A stretch of DNA of 64,000 nt from Oleiharenicola lentus (GTDB lineage: Bacteria > Verrucomicrobiota > Verrucomicrobiia > Opitutales > Opitutaceae), in the NCBI RefSeq assembly GCF_004118375.1, contig NZ_SDHX01000001.1, positions 496,001 to 560,000 of the forward strand, given 5' to 3'. The translations under genes were made by a program, and so were the position numbers. The notes under the pieces are model-generated. The model did not search any database. It was given only the letters and a program-made list of their open reading frames with translations, and had not been told where the DNA came from. Shown in pieces: positions 11,001-22,133 of this stretch; within the stretch, counting starts at the first letter, position 1, and every line of letters starts with the position of its first letter.

Positions 11001-12067
11001 ACGCGAAGGACCGCGTGCTCTGCGCCAGCCGCGAACTCGGGGAGATTCAGGCGTTGTTGCACGACCGCCGCCGCGAATTCAGCCAGAAGGCCGCGACGGC
11101 GGAGAACGCCGCCTGGCGTGCCGCCCGGGCCAAGTGGGAAGGCGAACCGGCCGGGGAATGGAAGTTTGGCGACCTGCCGGCGTCCGTGCCGGTGGAGGAA
11201 AAACACGGCGTGCCCGTGCTGGCCTACCCCGGCATCAAGGCCCTGGGCGCGGGGGTGGCCGTGCGCCTGTTCGCCACGCCCGAGGAGGCGGCGACGGTGA
11301 CACGCGCGGGTGTGGCGCAGTTGCTCGAGACCCAGCTGCGTTACGATCTCGGCTGGCTGGAAAAGGATTTGCGTGCGTTGCGCATGCTCGGGGCCCTGAC
11401 CGCCACGCTGGCACCGATCGAGCAGTTGCAGGACGACGCGCTGGAGTGCATCCGGCGCTGGGTGTGTCGCCGCGAAGTCCAGCCGTTGCACCAGGAGGTT
11501 TTTGGCCGGGTGCTGGCGCAGGCGAAGCTGGACCTGCGGGCCTCCGTGCCGCGGCTGACTGACTGGATGAAGGAGCTCCTCACGCTGCGCTTGGAGCTGC
11601 AGACCCACGCCCAGCCTTACCCGAAGATGACGGAAGACCTGGCGGCGCTGCTGCCGGCGGACTTTTTGCGCCGCACACCCTACGACCGGTTGAAGCATTT
11701 GCCGCGCTATCTGCGCGGGATGAAGGCGCGGGCCGACCGCTGGAAGCGCGACACGACCAAGGACGCCCAGCGTGCAGCCGAACTGGCCCCGTTTGTGGCC
11801 GCGGCCCGCAAGCCGGCGGCGGCAGAGAGCGAGTTTCGCTGGCTGGTGGAGGAGTTTCGCGTGAGCCTGTTCGCCCAAGAGCTGGGCACGGCCGAGCCGG
11901 TATCGGCGGTGAGACTGAAGCGAGCATGGGAGGATTTGGCGCCCGGCGGGGTCAAGCTGGCGGCATCCGTCCCGGCCGGACCCGCGGTGGTGGTGGCCCC
12001 GGCCATGACCAAGAAGACCGCTCCGCTCAAGAGCCTCGGCGCGCTCGACCAGCTTTTCAAAAAATGA
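8066..12067 (+). CDS. hrpA: ATP-dependent RNA helicase HrpA (DEAH box)
   Basis: From the GTG at 8066 the protein is 1333 residues, close to E. coli HrpA (about 1300). Walker A GETGSGKT lies at residues 42-49 and DEAH at 139-142. SATIDTEAF and the helicase motif VI region SADQRKGRCGR follow, then the HA2/OB-fold region and a long C-terminal DUF3418-type region (GISSVPELIDFVRHQQ). An upstream ATG at 8000 is in frame, but the segment is unlike the family and would abut the divergent pyruvate kinase gene. HrpA-type helicases remodel RNA and mRNA-ribosome complexes. Confidence 0.96.
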   Translation: MPPRPHKPWPFRIEYPPELPISARADEIVAAIRDNQVLVLAGETGSGKTTQIPKLCLVAGRGERGRIACTQPRRVAASSVARRVAEELNVGFGREVGCKIRFADQTSGDTVIKFMTDGMLLAELQADPELREYDTIIVDEAHERSLNIDFILGHLRRLRTRRPDLKIVITSATIDTEAFSKAFDGAPIIEVSGRVYPVEVIYSPLEEMKGEESEYTYLDAAAEAVGRILDESSTGDILVFLPTERDIRELRDLLEGRKRSRLEVVPLFGRLTNAEQQRVFTPTQARKIVLATNIAETSLTIPGIRFVVDTGLARFSRYVPQSRTRRLPVEPVSQSSADQRKGRCGRVSDGVCIRLYAEQDFLDRPRFTQPEIQRSNLADVILRMKAFGLGDIEEFPFLNAPPAKGIRAGYALLHELGAIDEAGVLTDLGRELAHLPVDPTVGRMILQARTEKALREVLIIAAALSIQDPRERPMDAQQKADAAHRRFTQPDSDFLTLLSIWEAYHDEFEAMTLGKLRKFCTSHFLSFMRMREWRDVHGQLEDTLRERDGFAHSSVYDGLKKGQELKLDLGTPAYAAIHRSILAGLLGNVATRTDEGDYHAAHDRRVNVFPGSTLFEKRERDSKNNPTGGRASPSKPKVAKWLMAAEIMETARLYARTCARVDPQWIIGLGSHLLRVAHSEPFWSADAGRVLVKERRRLYNLELETRSVGYGKINPLHATEIFIREALVGDTVTWPFDFLAHNRKLREQAEERLTRLRSSGYMNIDEALYRFYAKEFEKVEPALSAGFPEDQANPRGARMPPQGISSVPELIDFVRHQQTTNPKFLFLRDEDLRAAEDDAHDAEAFPEALPISNQVLPLSYAYQPGKHDDGVTVRVSLAEAEALSPAALDWAVPGHLPEKVELMLKALPKEQRRGLIPLTETAQRLVRELALISSRPKQPTLAEALAELLQPRLGVRIDPTTWSAKGLPDHLRVRVEVVDAKDRVLCASRELGEIQALLHDRRREFSQKAATAENAAWRAARAKWEGEPAGEWKFGDLPASVPVEEKHGVPVLAYPGIKALGAGVAVRLFATPEEAATVTRAGVAQLLETQLRYDLGWLEKDLRALRMLGALTATLAPIEQLQDDALECIRRWVCRREVQPLHQEVFGRVLAQAKLDLRASVPRLTDWMKELLTLRLELQTHAQPYPKMTEDLAALLPADFLRRTPYDRLKHLPRYLRGMKARADRWKRDTTKDAQRAAELAPFVAAARKPAAAESEFRWLVEEFRVSLFAQELGTAEPVSAVRLKRAWEDLAPGGVKLAASVPAGPAVVVAPAMTKKTAPLKSLGALDQLFKK

Positions 12068-12130
12068 GCGGAGAATAGGCTTTGATGGAGCCGCGGGCGG
12101 GAGTATGGTCCGCGCATACCCCATACCCCA

Positions 12131-12577
12131 ATGAATGATACCTCGATCTCCCATCTGCTGGAGGGCAAGGGTCGTGTCCTCCACACCGTGCCGAGCACGG
12201 TCACCGTGACCCAAGCGGTCCAGGAAATGAATCGTCACCGCATCGGCGCCATCCTCGTGATGAACGATGCCAAACTCGCCGGCATCTTCACCGAGCGCGA
12301 CGTGCTCACGCGCGTGGTGGCCGCCGGACTCGATCCGCGCACGACACCTGTCACGCAGGTCATGACGAGCAACGTGCTCTCCGTGCTGCCCGAGACGACG
12401 GTGCAACAAGTCATGGAAATTTTCGCCGAGAAGCGCTGCCGCCACCTGCCGGTGATGGACGCCGGCGACTTGGTCGGGCTGATCTCGATCGGTGACGTCT
12501 CGCGCTGGATGGCCAACCACCACCGCGCCGAGGCCGAGTCGCTCCGTTCCTACATCTCCGGCGGCCTCACGACGTGA
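12131..12577 (+). CDS. CBS-domain-pair protein
   Basis: A 148-residue protein made almost entirely of two CBS domains (Bateman module). CBS1 is at roughly 8-65 (VTQAVQEMNRHRIGAILVM, then GIFTERDVLTRVV) and CBS2 at 75-135 (TTVQQVMEIFAEKRCRHLPVMD, then GLISIGDVSRWM). Such modules bind adenine nucleotides or related ligands and usually regulate a partner. The stop overlaps the next gene start (GTGA at 12574), so the two are translationally coupled. Confidence 0.92.
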   Translation: MNDTSISHLLEGKGRVLHTVPSTVTVTQAVQEMNRHRIGAILVMNDAKLAGIFTERDVLTRVVAAGLDPRTTPVTQVMTSNVLSVLPETTVQQVMEIFAEKRCRHLPVMDAGDLVGLISIGDVSRWMANHHRAEAESLRSYISGGLTT

Positions 12578-13029
12578 GGTTCGTCGCGGGGACACTCCTG
12601 CTCGCAGTCTTGATTTGCAGCGGGTGTGCTTTGGTCACCGCGACCGTCGTCGGCACGACGGCGGTCGCGACGACGGCCGTGAAAACCACGGCGAAGGTCA
12701 CCACCGCGACGGTGGCCACGACCGGCAAGGTGACGGCTGCGGCCATCACCTCCTCCGGTGACGTGGCGGCGCTCTCGATGGAATCTGCGGCGCGGCTGGC
12801 CCGCACCGGGATGGTCGTGCTGGTGGATGGCAGCTCCGGGGCCATCACCGAGCTGCCTTGGAAGGAGGGCTTGGAGCTCTATCAGGCTGCGCAAGCTGGG
12901 AGTCTGCGCGACGGACTCAAGGCGGCGCGCATCTTCCGCGACCGGAAGGTCATCAAGGCCGCCTTCAAGAAGGCGGTGGATCGCAAGCTGCGCCTGAACA
13001 GCGGCGACGTGGTCGAGCTGCTGCGTTAA
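12574..13029 (+). CDS. Hypothetical lipoprotein with Thr/Val/Lys-rich repeats
   Basis: A 151-residue protein with a GTG start inside the stop of the CBS gene. A hydrophobic signal ends in a probable lipobox LICSGC (C18). After it comes a low-complexity stretch of alternating Thr, Val, Ala and Lys (about 20-60), then a soluble tail. I recognise no family. The coupling to the CBS protein suggests they work together, but no function can be given. Confidence 0.75.
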   Translation: MRFVAGTLLLAVLICSGCALVTATVVGTTAVATTAVKTTAKVTTATVATTGKVTAAAITSSGDVAALSMESAARLARTGMVVLVDGSSGAITELPWKEGLELYQAAQAGSLRDGLKAARIFRDRKVIKAAFKKAVDRKLRLNSGDVVELLR

Positions 13030-13079
13030 GTGACGGATGGCCGGTTGTGTTTTACGCGGAGCCCGTTAGGTTCGCGGGC

Positions 13080-13886
13080 ATGAATTCTCCCCGACTCCTC
13101 TCCCTCGTGCTGGCCCTCGGTGCAACCGTGGCCCTGAACGCCAAGCTCGTCACCAAACCCGTCGCCTACGAGCACGCGGGCACCAAGCTCGAAGGCTGGC
13201 TGGCCTACGACGACGAGAAGGTGAAGCCCGGCGCGAAGGCCGCCGGCGTTCTGGTGATCCCCGAGTGGTGGGGCCTGACGGAGTATCCGAAGAGCCGGGC
13301 CGAGCAGCTGGCGAAGATGGGTTACGTGGCCTTTGCTGCCGACATGTATGGCGCGGGCGTGGTCACCGACGACCCGAAGCGTGCGGGCGAACTCGCCGGC
13401 CAGTTCTACGGCAAGCCGCTCATGGCCGAGCGGGCCCGGGCCGGACTCGACCAGCTGGTTGCGACGGGTCTGGTGGATGGGGCGCGGGTCGCCGCCATCG
13501 GGTATTGTTTCGGAGGCTCGACCGTGCAGGCGCTGGCCTACACCGGTGCGCCGCTCGCCGGTGTGGTAAGTTTCCACGGCGGGCTGATCCCCGTGCCCGC
13601 CGAGGCCGCGGCGAAAACCAAGGCCAAGATCCTCGTGTGCCACGGCGCTGCCGACGGGTTCATCACGGCGGAGGAACTGGCGGGCTTCACCAAGGCGATG
13701 AACGAAGGGAAATTCGACTACCAGTTCATCAGCTACGCCGGCGCCGTCCACGCCTTCACCAACCCGAAGGCCGACGAGATCGCCAAGCTGCGCGGCCTGC
13801 CCATCGCCTACCACAAGGTGGCGGACAAGCGCTCTTGGGGGCACATGAAACAGTTCTTCAAGGAAGTTCTCGGAGACACCAAGTGA
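13080..13886 (+). CDS. Secreted dienelactone hydrolase family protein
   Basis: A 268-residue alpha/beta hydrolase starting with an ATG at 13080 and a cleavable-looking signal peptide (about 1-21, ending ALNA). The dienelactone hydrolase triad is visible: nucleophile C143 in GYCFGGS, D192 in HGAADGFI and H224 in GAVHAFTNP. PEWWGLTEYP is also typical. The enzyme probably hydrolyses ester or lactone bonds in the periplasm; the substrate is unknown. Its stop overlaps the GTG start of the ArsC-like gene. Confidence 0.92.
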   Translation: MNSPRLLSLVLALGATVALNAKLVTKPVAYEHAGTKLEGWLAYDDEKVKPGAKAAGVLVIPEWWGLTEYPKSRAEQLAKMGYVAFAADMYGAGVVTDDPKRAGELAGQFYGKPLMAERARAGLDQLVATGLVDGARVAAIGYCFGGSTVQALAYTGAPLAGVVSFHGGLIPVPAEAAAKTKAKILVCHGAADGFITAEELAGFTKAMNEGKFDYQFISYAGAVHAFTNPKADEIAKLRGLPIAYHKVADKRSWGHMKQFFKEVLGDTK

Positions 13887-14248
13887 GTCGCCTGACGCTC
13901 TACGCCCATCCGAAGTGCACCACCTGCGAGGCGGCCCGGGCGTGGCTGACCAAGCACGGACTGACCTATTTCGAAAAGGACATCCGCACGGCCCCGCCGT
14001 CGGTGGCCGAGCTGAAAACCATGCTCAAGGCCTGCGAAGGCAAGTTGAGCCGCATCAGCAACACCTCGGGCATCGAATACCGGGCGCAAGGCCTCTCGGC
14101 GAAGCTGCCTGCTATGGCGGAGGATGACGCGCTGGGATTGCTCGCGAGCAACGGCATGTTCGTGAAGCGTCCGTTCCTCATCGGACCCAAGGTGGCGCTG
14201 GCCGGCTTCAAGGAGCCGGCGTGGCAGGCGGGCTTGCTCAAAAAATGA
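13883..14248 (+). CDS. ArsC/Spx-like thioredoxin-fold protein
   Basis: A 121-residue protein with a GTG start overlapping the previous stop. The N-terminal LTLYAHPKCTTCEAARAWL carries a CxxC pair (C12, C15). The middle, EKDIRTAPPSVAELKTML, and the RPFLIG motif are typical of the ArsC/Spx/YffB family of glutaredoxin-like reductases. It could be an arsenate reductase-like or thiol-regulatory protein. No ars genes are nearby, so arsenic resistance is not supported by context. Confidence 0.88.
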   Translation: MSRLTLYAHPKCTTCEAARAWLTKHGLTYFEKDIRTAPPSVAELKTMLKACEGKLSRISNTSGIEYRAQGLSAKLPAMAEDDALGLLASNGMFVKRPFLIGPKVALAGFKEPAWQAGLLKK

Positions 14249-14787
14249 ACGTGACCGCGGACAATCGCATCGAGGTCCGGCTACGCGAACTCGCGCAGCT
14301 GTTCAACCTGATGGATCCGTCCCCTTTCATCGATCGCGACCTCGACGCCGATGCCGAGGAGTTCATCGTGGGCTGGGCGCGCGAACTGCCGCACCAGGGC
14401 GAACTGGAGCTTGTGGTCCATTTGGCGACTGCGCCGCTGCCCGACCGCGCGGCCGGCACAGAGGAGGCCGTGCGACACTACTTTGCCAGCCGGGTGGAGG
14501 TGAAGCGGCGGGAACTGCGCCAGTTGCTGCGGCGGGGACGCGCCAGCCTCCTGATCGGGGTGCTCTTTCTCGGGGCCTGCTTCGGATTGGGGGAAGTAGC
14601 CCTGCACCTGTTGCCGGCCGGCAGGAACAGTTTTGTCGAACTGGGGTTGCAGATTGTGGGCTGGGTGGCGATGTGGCGTCCGCTGGAGATTTATCTTTAC
14701 GATTGGTGGCCGATTCGCGCCGACCTGCGGCTGCTGGAACGGCTGGCCCGCATGCGGGTGCGGCTGAATCTGCCGGCGAGCGGCTGA
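14245..14787 (+). CDS. Hypothetical two-TM protein
   Basis: A 180-residue protein whose ATG overlaps the ArsC-like stop (ATGA). The N-terminal ~95 residues are soluble and charged, followed by two hydrophobic segments (about 103-123 and 133-148) and a basic C terminus. It contains FNLMDPSPFIDRDLDADAEE, a pattern I have seen only in uncharacterised proteins. It is the third gene of a coupled trio with the hydrolase and the ArsC-like protein. Function unknown. Confidence 0.8.
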   Translation: MNVTADNRIEVRLRELAQLFNLMDPSPFIDRDLDADAEEFIVGWARELPHQGELELVVHLATAPLPDRAAGTEEAVRHYFASRVEVKRRELRQLLRRGRASLLIGVLFLGACFGLGEVALHLLPAGRNSFVELGLQIVGWVAMWRPLEIYLYDWWPIRADLRLLERLARMRVRLNLPASG

Positions 14788-14837
14788 TATTTTTTGTAAC
14801 TTCAGGCCGTCGGCGGGGTTTTCAGGAACACATTCCC

Positions 14838-15779
14838 ATGAAAATCCTGTTTCCGCTGTTTGCCATCGGCGCCCTGCTGCTGGGTGCCAACATCGCCGAG
14901 GCCAAAATCACCCGGGTCGTTGAAAAGACCTTCGCTGTCCAGCCGGGCGGCACCCTCAAGGCTTCCACCCAGGGTGGAGACATCACGATCCGCACCGCCG
15001 ACGTGGCCCAAGTCCAGGTGCAGGTGAAGCAGGTTATCCGCGCCTCCAGCGAGGCGGAGGCCGATGAGATTTTGAAAAAGCTCGCTCTCACGCTCGAGCA
15101 AAACGGCAACGACGTCGTCGCGGAGGCCAAATACGAGAAACAGGGCGCCGGTTCGTGGTTCGGCAACTGGCCGCCGGTCAACGTCTCCTTCGTGGTCACC
15201 GTGCCCACGGCCTACAATCTCAACCTCGGCACCTCGGGCGGCGACATCGCGGTGGCCAGCCTCAAGGGCAACGTTCGCGCCCGCACCAGCGGCGGCGATC
15301 TGGAGTTTGCCCGCATCGATGGCGATCTTGATGCCGGCACGTCGGGGGGCGACATCACCCTCCTCGAAGGCACGGCCCACGCCCGGCTCACGACCAGCGG
15401 GGGTGACATCAGCGTGGATCGCGCCGGGGGCCTGACGGAAGTTTCGACCTCGGGCGGCAACATCGACCTCAAGTCGGTCGCCCAGCTGGTCAGTGCCTCG
15501 ACCTCGGGCGGCGATGTGCGGGCCATCATCACCGAACCGATCAAACAAGATGCGGTGCTCAGCACCTCCGGCGGCCAGGTGCGCGTCGAGGTGGCCGAGG
15601 GCACGGGCTTCTACCTCGATGCCAGCACCTCGGGCGGGGACGTGCGCGCCGAAGGCCTGACCATTACGCTCGAAAAGGGCGGCAGCGGCAAAAGCCGGCT
15701 GACCGGCGCCGTCAACGGCGGTGGCCCGCGGCTCAAGCTCCGTTCTTCCGGCGGCGACATCAAGGTGACGAGCCGCTGA
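14838..15779 (+). CDS. Secreted DUF4097-like beta-repeat protein with ten SGGD motifs
   Basis: A 313-residue protein with a signal peptide (about 1-22, ending AEA). After an N-terminal domain it has at least nine turns with the core [T/S]SGG[D/N/Q][I/V/L], plus a first TQGGDI turn, spaced about 18-22 residues apart. This is the pattern of DUF4097 / putative adhesin proteins that fold as a single-stranded beta-helix. It is probably periplasmic or surface exposed. It follows the two-TM gene by 50 bases, so it may belong to the same transcript. No enzymatic motif is seen. Confidence 0.85.
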   Translation: MKILFPLFAIGALLLGANIAEAKITRVVEKTFAVQPGGTLKASTQGGDITIRTADVAQVQVQVKQVIRASSEAEADEILKKLALTLEQNGNDVVAEAKYEKQGAGSWFGNWPPVNVSFVVTVPTAYNLNLGTSGGDIAVASLKGNVRARTSGGDLEFARIDGDLDAGTSGGDITLLEGTAHARLTTSGGDISVDRAGGLTEVSTSGGNIDLKSVAQLVSASTSGGDVRAIITEPIKQDAVLSTSGGQVRVEVAEGTGFYLDASTSGGDVRAEGLTITLEKGGSGKSRLTGAVNGGGPRLKLRSSGGDIKVTSR

Positions 15780-15813
15780 GACCCAAAACAATTTGTCAGT
15801 GTGTGTGTGCAGA

Positions 15814-15850
15814 AAGCCGGCGCGAAAGCGCTGGCTTCTCTGTTTTCGGA
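15814..15850 (+). terminator. Candidate terminator hairpin after the DUF4097-like gene
   Basis: A 10-bp stem AAGCCGGCGC / GCGCTGGCTT (one G-T pair) closes a GAAA tetraloop, followed by CTCTGTTTTC. It lies between the DUF4097-like stop and the TatD start. The T tract is interrupted, so efficiency is uncertain. Confidence 0.5.
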
Positions 15851-15866
15851 CCCTTCAATCCGGCGC

Positions 15867-16664
15867 ATGGGCCTGATCGACACCCACACGCATCTCGACT
15901 CCTTTGCCCGCCGCGGTGAACTGACCGCCATCTTGCAGCGCGCGGGCGGGGCGGGTTTGGAGGCCATGATTACCATTGGCACCGATACAGACGATTGGAC
16001 GCTTTACCGGGACATCGCGGCAGAGCACGCCGGACAGGTGCACTACACTGTCGGCCTGCATCCGTGCAGCGTAGGGGCGGACTGGTCGGCGCGGGTGGCT
16101 CAGCTGGAGGACTTCTGGCGCGGAAAGGCCAAACCGGTCGCGTTGGGCGAGACCGGGCTCGACCGGTTTCACCTGCCCAAGGACAATGCCGCCGAAGCCG
16201 AGAAGATCCTCGGCTGGCAAAAGGAGGCCTTTGCTGTGCAGCTGGATTTGGCGAAGCGACTGGGGTGTCCGCTTGTGGTCCACTCGCGCGGGGCATTCCG
16301 CGAGTGTGTGGACATGATCGATGCGAGCGGTCTGCCGTGGTCGCAGATCGTTTTTCACTGCTACACGGAGGGGCCGGCAGAGATGGCCGAGCTGACGAAG
16401 CGCGGCGGCTTCGGATCGTTCACCGGCATCATCACCTACAAGACCGCGGAACCGGTGCGGGCGGCCGCGCTCGCCCAGGGACTGGACCGGCTGATGATCG
16501 AGACCGACGCGCCTTTCCTTACCCCGATGCCGCACCGGGGTAAGCCCAACGAGCCGGCCTACCTGCGGCACACGGCGGATTTTTGCGCGGAGCTGTTTGG
16601 CGTGAGCCGGGAGCGGTTCGCGGAGGTCACGACGGCGAACGCCAAGCGGTTTTTCGGGATATAG
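15867..16664 (+). CDS. TatD family metal-dependent hydrolase
   Basis: A 265-residue TIM-barrel hydrolase. Metal and catalytic motifs are in order: IDTHTHLD (H7, H9), GETGLD (E95), PLVVHSRGA, VFHCYTEG and the late ETDAPFLTP. TatD proteins are magnesium-dependent DNases or deoxyribonucleases involved in DNA repair and RNA or D-aminoacyl turnover; which activity applies here is not shown by sequence. It is the last plus-strand gene before a palindromic element and the convergent HPr gene. Confidence 0.93.
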   Translation: MGLIDTHTHLDSFARRGELTAILQRAGGAGLEAMITIGTDTDDWTLYRDIAAEHAGQVHYTVGLHPCSVGADWSARVAQLEDFWRGKAKPVALGETGLDRFHLPKDNAAEAEKILGWQKEAFAVQLDLAKRLGCPLVVHSRGAFRECVDMIDASGLPWSQIVFHCYTEGPAEMAELTKRGGFGSFTGIITYKTAEPVRAAALAQGLDRLMIETDAPFLTPMPHRGKPNEPAYLRHTADFCAELFGVSRERFAEVTTANAKRFFGI

Positions 16665-16759
16665 CCCACGGAACACACGGAGTACACCGAAGCAGAGGAC
16701 ACAAGAAAGGCCGGTCAGAGACCGGCCCCCATTCTGTGTATTCCGTGTGTTCCGTGGGC
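16664..16759. repeat. Long imperfect inverted repeat with nested hairpin (bidirectional terminator?)
   Basis: Arms at 16664-16687 and 16736-16759 share the unit CCACGGAACACACGG and its complement, with about one mismatch over 24 bases. Inside is a perfect hairpin GGCCGGTC-AGA-GACCGGCC (16709-16727). The element fills the gap between the convergent TatD and HPr genes. It may stop transcription from both sides; the outer unit looks like a dispersed intergenic repeat. Confidence 0.8.
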
Positions 16760-16767
16760 AACTCGCC

Positions 16768-17061
16768 TCAGGCCTCGTCGAATTTCTTGGCGAAGAGGGC
16801 TTCGAGCTCGGTCAGCATCTGCTCGGCATCCGCCCCGGTGGCCACGAACTTGACCTTCGAGCCCTTGGCGGCCGCCAGCATCATCAGGCCCATGATGCTT
16901 TTCCCGTTCACCTGCTCGTCGTCCTTTTCCACATGGACGTCGGCTTTGAATTTGTTGGTGACGCGGACGATCATGGCCGCCGGACGGGCATGGATGCCCA
17001 TCTTGTTCTGCACGAGGAGCTCCTTCGTGGCGGTGGCGGCTGGTGTGGCGTTCTTTTCCAT
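16768..17061 (-). CDS. ptsH: HPr, phosphocarrier protein of the PTS
   Basis: A 97-residue HPr. The active-site His is H24 in GIHARPAAMIV and the regulatory Ser is S55 in GKSIMGLMML; their spacing of 31 equals that of the classical His15/Ser46 pair. HPr carries phosphate from enzyme I to sugar permeases, or acts as a Ser-phosphorylated regulator with an HPr kinase. No enzyme I, EII or hprK gene is in the window. The N terminus has about nine residues more than typical HPr. Confidence 0.95.
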   Translation of the reverse strand: MEKNATPAATATKELLVQNKMGIHARPAAMIVRVTNKFKADVHVEKDDEQVNGKSIMGLMMLAAAKGSKVKFVATGADAEQMLTELEALFAKKFDEA

Positions 17062-17141
17062 TGCGGAGGGGTAAAGTGGTCGGATTAAAGGTTAACGCAA
17101 AATCCGGTCGAGCCCCGACTGGCAATCCCAAAGACCCCCGC

Positions 17142-17891
17142 ATGCCTGCCTTCGCCATCATCGTGCCGTGCCGTTTGGAGTCCACGCGCTTCCCGCGCAA
17201 GCTGTTGCATCCGATTAAGGGCAAGCCGCTTGTGCTGTGGGTGGCCGAGCGCATCACGGCACAGGCGCCGGACTTTCCGCTATGGTTCGCCGTGGATCAT
17301 GAGTTGCTGGCCGAATGCATCGAGGGCGCGGGATTCCGGGCGATTATGACCGATGCCAGCCACCAGAGCGGCACCGACCGGCTGGCCGAAGCCAACCGCA
17401 CCGTCCGGGCCAGCTACGTGCTGAACGTGCAGGCTGACGAGCCCCTGGTGACCGGCGCGCAACTGCAGACCCTGGCCAAGCTCATCCAAGGCGACTGCCC
17501 GATGGCGACCCTGGCGACCCCGTTCAAACGGATCGTGGATTTTTACAACACCAACCAAGTGAAGGTGGTCATGAGCGAGACCAAGCGGGCGCTGTATTTC
17601 TCGCGGTCGCGGATGCCGTATTCGCGCGATCTCGGCCTGACCATCGACGACGCCTGGGTGCAGGCCAATCCCTGCTACAAGCACCTCGGCCTCTACGCCT
17701 ACAAGGCTGACTTTCTGGAGAAGTTCGTGCGCATGGCCCCGGGCAAGCTCGAGCAAATCGAGAAACTGGAGCAGCTCCGCGTGTTGGAAAACGGCTACCC
17801 GATCGCCATTGACGTCACCGAGGACCCGACCATCGGCGTGGACACGCCGGAGGATGCGAAGAAGTTCGAGCTGCTGATCGAAGCAAAGTAA
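17142..17891 (+). CDS. kdsB: 3-deoxy-manno-octulosonate cytidylyltransferase (CMP-KDO synthetase)
   Basis: A 249-residue nucleotidyltransferase starting MPAFAIIVPCRLESTRFPRK, the signature for CTP binding in KdsB. It continues with GTDRLAEA, VNVQADEPLV-type region (LNVQADEP), FSRSRMPYSRD, HLGLYAY and GVDTPEDAKK. It activates KDO with CTP for lipopolysaccharide inner-core synthesis in the cytoplasm, evidence for a Gram-negative envelope. It is divergent from the HPr gene by 80 bases. Confidence 0.96.
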   Translation: MPAFAIIVPCRLESTRFPRKLLHPIKGKPLVLWVAERITAQAPDFPLWFAVDHELLAECIEGAGFRAIMTDASHQSGTDRLAEANRTVRASYVLNVQADEPLVTGAQLQTLAKLIQGDCPMATLATPFKRIVDFYNTNQVKVVMSETKRALYFSRSRMPYSRDLGLTIDDAWVQANPCYKHLGLYAYKADFLEKFVRMAPGKLEQIEKLEQLRVLENGYPIAIDVTEDPTIGVDTPEDAKKFELLIEAK

Positions 17892-17959
17892 CAAGGATCA
17901 ATTCACAAGCGCCAAGAGCCCCGGGGCGACCGTCTCTTGATACTTGGCCCTTGTTACTT
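17886..17959. repeat. Inverted repeat between kdsB and carA
   Basis: AAGTAACAAGG (17886-17896, overlapping the kdsB stop) and its exact reverse complement CCTTGTTACTT (17949-17959) flank a segment holding a smaller inner palindrome around CCCCGGGG. It lies between two convergent genes. Likely a transcription terminator region or a REP-like repeat; no T tract is present. Confidence 0.6.
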
Positions 17960-17986
17960 GCCACTTCCAGCGCCTCACGCGGGGGC

Positions 17987-19159
<1,173 letters not shown>

Positions 19160-19165
19160 TAAAGA

Positions 19166-19187
19166 CGCACGAAAAAGTGTTCGTGCG
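19166..19187 (-). promoter_or_regulatory. Hairpin immediately upstream of carA
   Basis: On the minus strand CGCACGAA and TTCGTGCG pair perfectly around a six-base loop, followed by TCTTTA and then the carA ATG seven bases later. It could terminate the upstream kinase transcript or occlude carA translation initiation; no Shine-Dalgarno is visible between it and the start. Confidence 0.5.
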
Positions 19188-19239
19188 ACCCTGCCAAGCG
19201 GTTTCCGAGCAATTCTGTGTCCAGCGACGCAAGCACGCC

Positions 19240-21909
<2,670 letters not shown>

Positions 21910-22093
21910 CAGAAAGCAGTTATTACCGGGGCATTGCCTCACGTAATCGGCACAATCCGCCGGATGCTTACCGCAAAGGTGTGCGCAATTGTCGGAACCG
22001 CCGTCGGAGCGACTATGGCAAGATGTTGCGGAACATGGGCATGGGCGGACCAGCTGGGACGCTGAACGCTGGGGACCGAGGCGGTCGCGCCGT

Positions 22094-22121
22094 TTGACAC
22101 TCCGGGCTAACCCGCTACTTC
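22094..22121 (+). promoter_or_regulatory. Candidate sigma-70-like promoter of the aminomutase gene
   Basis: A consensus TTGACA at 22094-22099 is followed after 16 bases by TACTTC (22116-22121). The -10 match is poor. Transcription would start close to the ATG at 22134, giving a very short leader. Confidence 0.35.
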
Positions 22122-22133
22122 TGCTTTTCGCAC

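Noticed and set aside
10076-12595. 839-codon minus-strand open frame opposite hrpA
   Set aside because: Gln/Arg/His-rich translation without motifs; opposite strand is a complete DEAH helicase.
13883-14248. Arsenate reductase with arsenic-resistance role
   Set aside because: The fold is right but no arsR, arsB or acr3 gene is near, so only an ArsC/Spx-like call is made.
15225-15770. Repeated ACCTCGGGCGGCGA strings
   Set aside because: They encode the SGGD turns of a coding beta-helix protein, not a DNA element.
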